From Bacteriovoracaceae bacterium UBA1511 (GTDB taxonomy: Bacteria; Bdellovibrionota; Bacteriovoracia; Bacteriovoracales; Bacteriovoracaceae): 33,381 bases of DNA. The notes under the pieces are model-generated. The model was not told where the DNA came from, made no database searches, and saw nothing but the letters and a program-made list of their open reading frames with translations. The stretch covers positions 1-33,381 of the forward strand of contig DCQT01000045.1 in NCBI GenBank assembly GCA_002323535.1, in the 5' to 3' direction. Both the position numbers and the translations under genes were made by a program. The stretch's first letter is position 1. Every line of letters begins with the position of its first letter. Positions 33,287 to 33,381 of the stretch are shown piece by piece.

Positions 33287-33364
33287 GGAGACGTGCCTGA
33301 GTGGTCCAAAGGAACGGTTTGCAAAACCGTACAGTCGCCGGTTCGAATCCGGCCGTCTCCTCCA
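33287..33364 (+). tRNA. tRNA-Cys (GCA)
   Basis: A full cloverleaf is present. The acceptor GGAGACG pairs with CGTCTCC. The anticodon stem ACGGT/ACCGT encloses TTGCAAA with anticodon GCA at 33321-33323. The T arm is GCCGG-TTCGAAT-CCGGC and the variable loop is six bases. T73 followed by an encoded CCA matches the U73 discriminator known for cysteine tRNAs. Confidence 0.95.
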
Positions 33365-33381
33365 CTAAAATCCCCACTATT

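Noticed and set aside
33287..33364. tRNA read as tRNA-Ser, because GGAGACGTGCCTGAGTGG resembles serine tRNAs
   Set aside because: The variable loop is only six bases, the anticodon is GCA and the discriminator is T, all fitting Cys.

Overview
This is a low-GC, AT-rich bacterial segment that looks chromosomal. The conserved block queA-tgt-yajC-tatA-secD-secF, the dense set of signal peptides and lipoproteins, and a large secreted-enzyme repertoire suggest a predatory or host-associated Bdellovibrionota-type bacterium (Bacteriovorax/Halobacteriovorax-like). That placement is inference from gene content and protein style; no 16S rRNA or other phylogenetic marker was tested.

Layout. At 1-1.5 kb is the 3' end of a multi-domain formylglycine-generating-enzyme-fold (FGE-like) surface protein. 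At 1.5-2.4 kb a RAYT/Y1 transposase is bracketed by tandem repeats upstream and inverted copies of the same repeat downstream. At 2.4-7.7 kb, on the minus strand, is a 1761-aa BspA-like (DUF285) lipoprotein with three W-G-D beta-sandwich insertions. At 7.8-13.2 kb, on the plus strand, is a run of exported proteins: a papain-fold cysteine peptidase coupled to a small DUF333-like protein, an alpha/beta hydrolase and an unrecognised 648-aa protein. At 13.2-14.4 kb is a ParA ATPase overlapping a 95-aa partner, with no ParB. At 14.4-17.2 kb, minus strand, is a two-gene operon of a transglutaminase-elicitor-like enzyme and a clostripain-family (C11) peptidase. At 17.3-21.7 kb, minus strand, is a 1454-aa modular adhesin-like lipoprotein. 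At 21.8-27.6 kb is the housekeeping queuosine/Sec/Tat operon, with a probable internal promoter before secD and a clear terminator after secF. At 27.6-29.4 kb, minus strand, is another lipoprotein. At 29.6 kb is an IHF/HU-type protein with its own terminator. At 30.1-32.1 kb, minus strand, a secreted protein of the vertebrate-type protein-arginine deiminase (PAD) fold with all four catalytic residues visible is followed 3 bp later by a small secreted protein. At 32.3-33.0 kb, minus strand, is a probable outer-membrane or secreted beta-rich protein. At 33.3 kb is a tRNA-Cys(GCA) with a consensus promoter.

How the genes fit together. Outside the housekeeping block, almost every gene encodes an exported product. 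Four are enzymes that act on proteins: papain-like peptidase, clostripain-like peptidase, transglutaminase and arginine deiminase. Several others are large repeat-built surface lipoproteins. A reasonable inference is that the region supplies a toolkit for attacking, crosslinking, deiminating or adhering to prey or matrix proteins. The most notable single item is the PAD-like enzyme.
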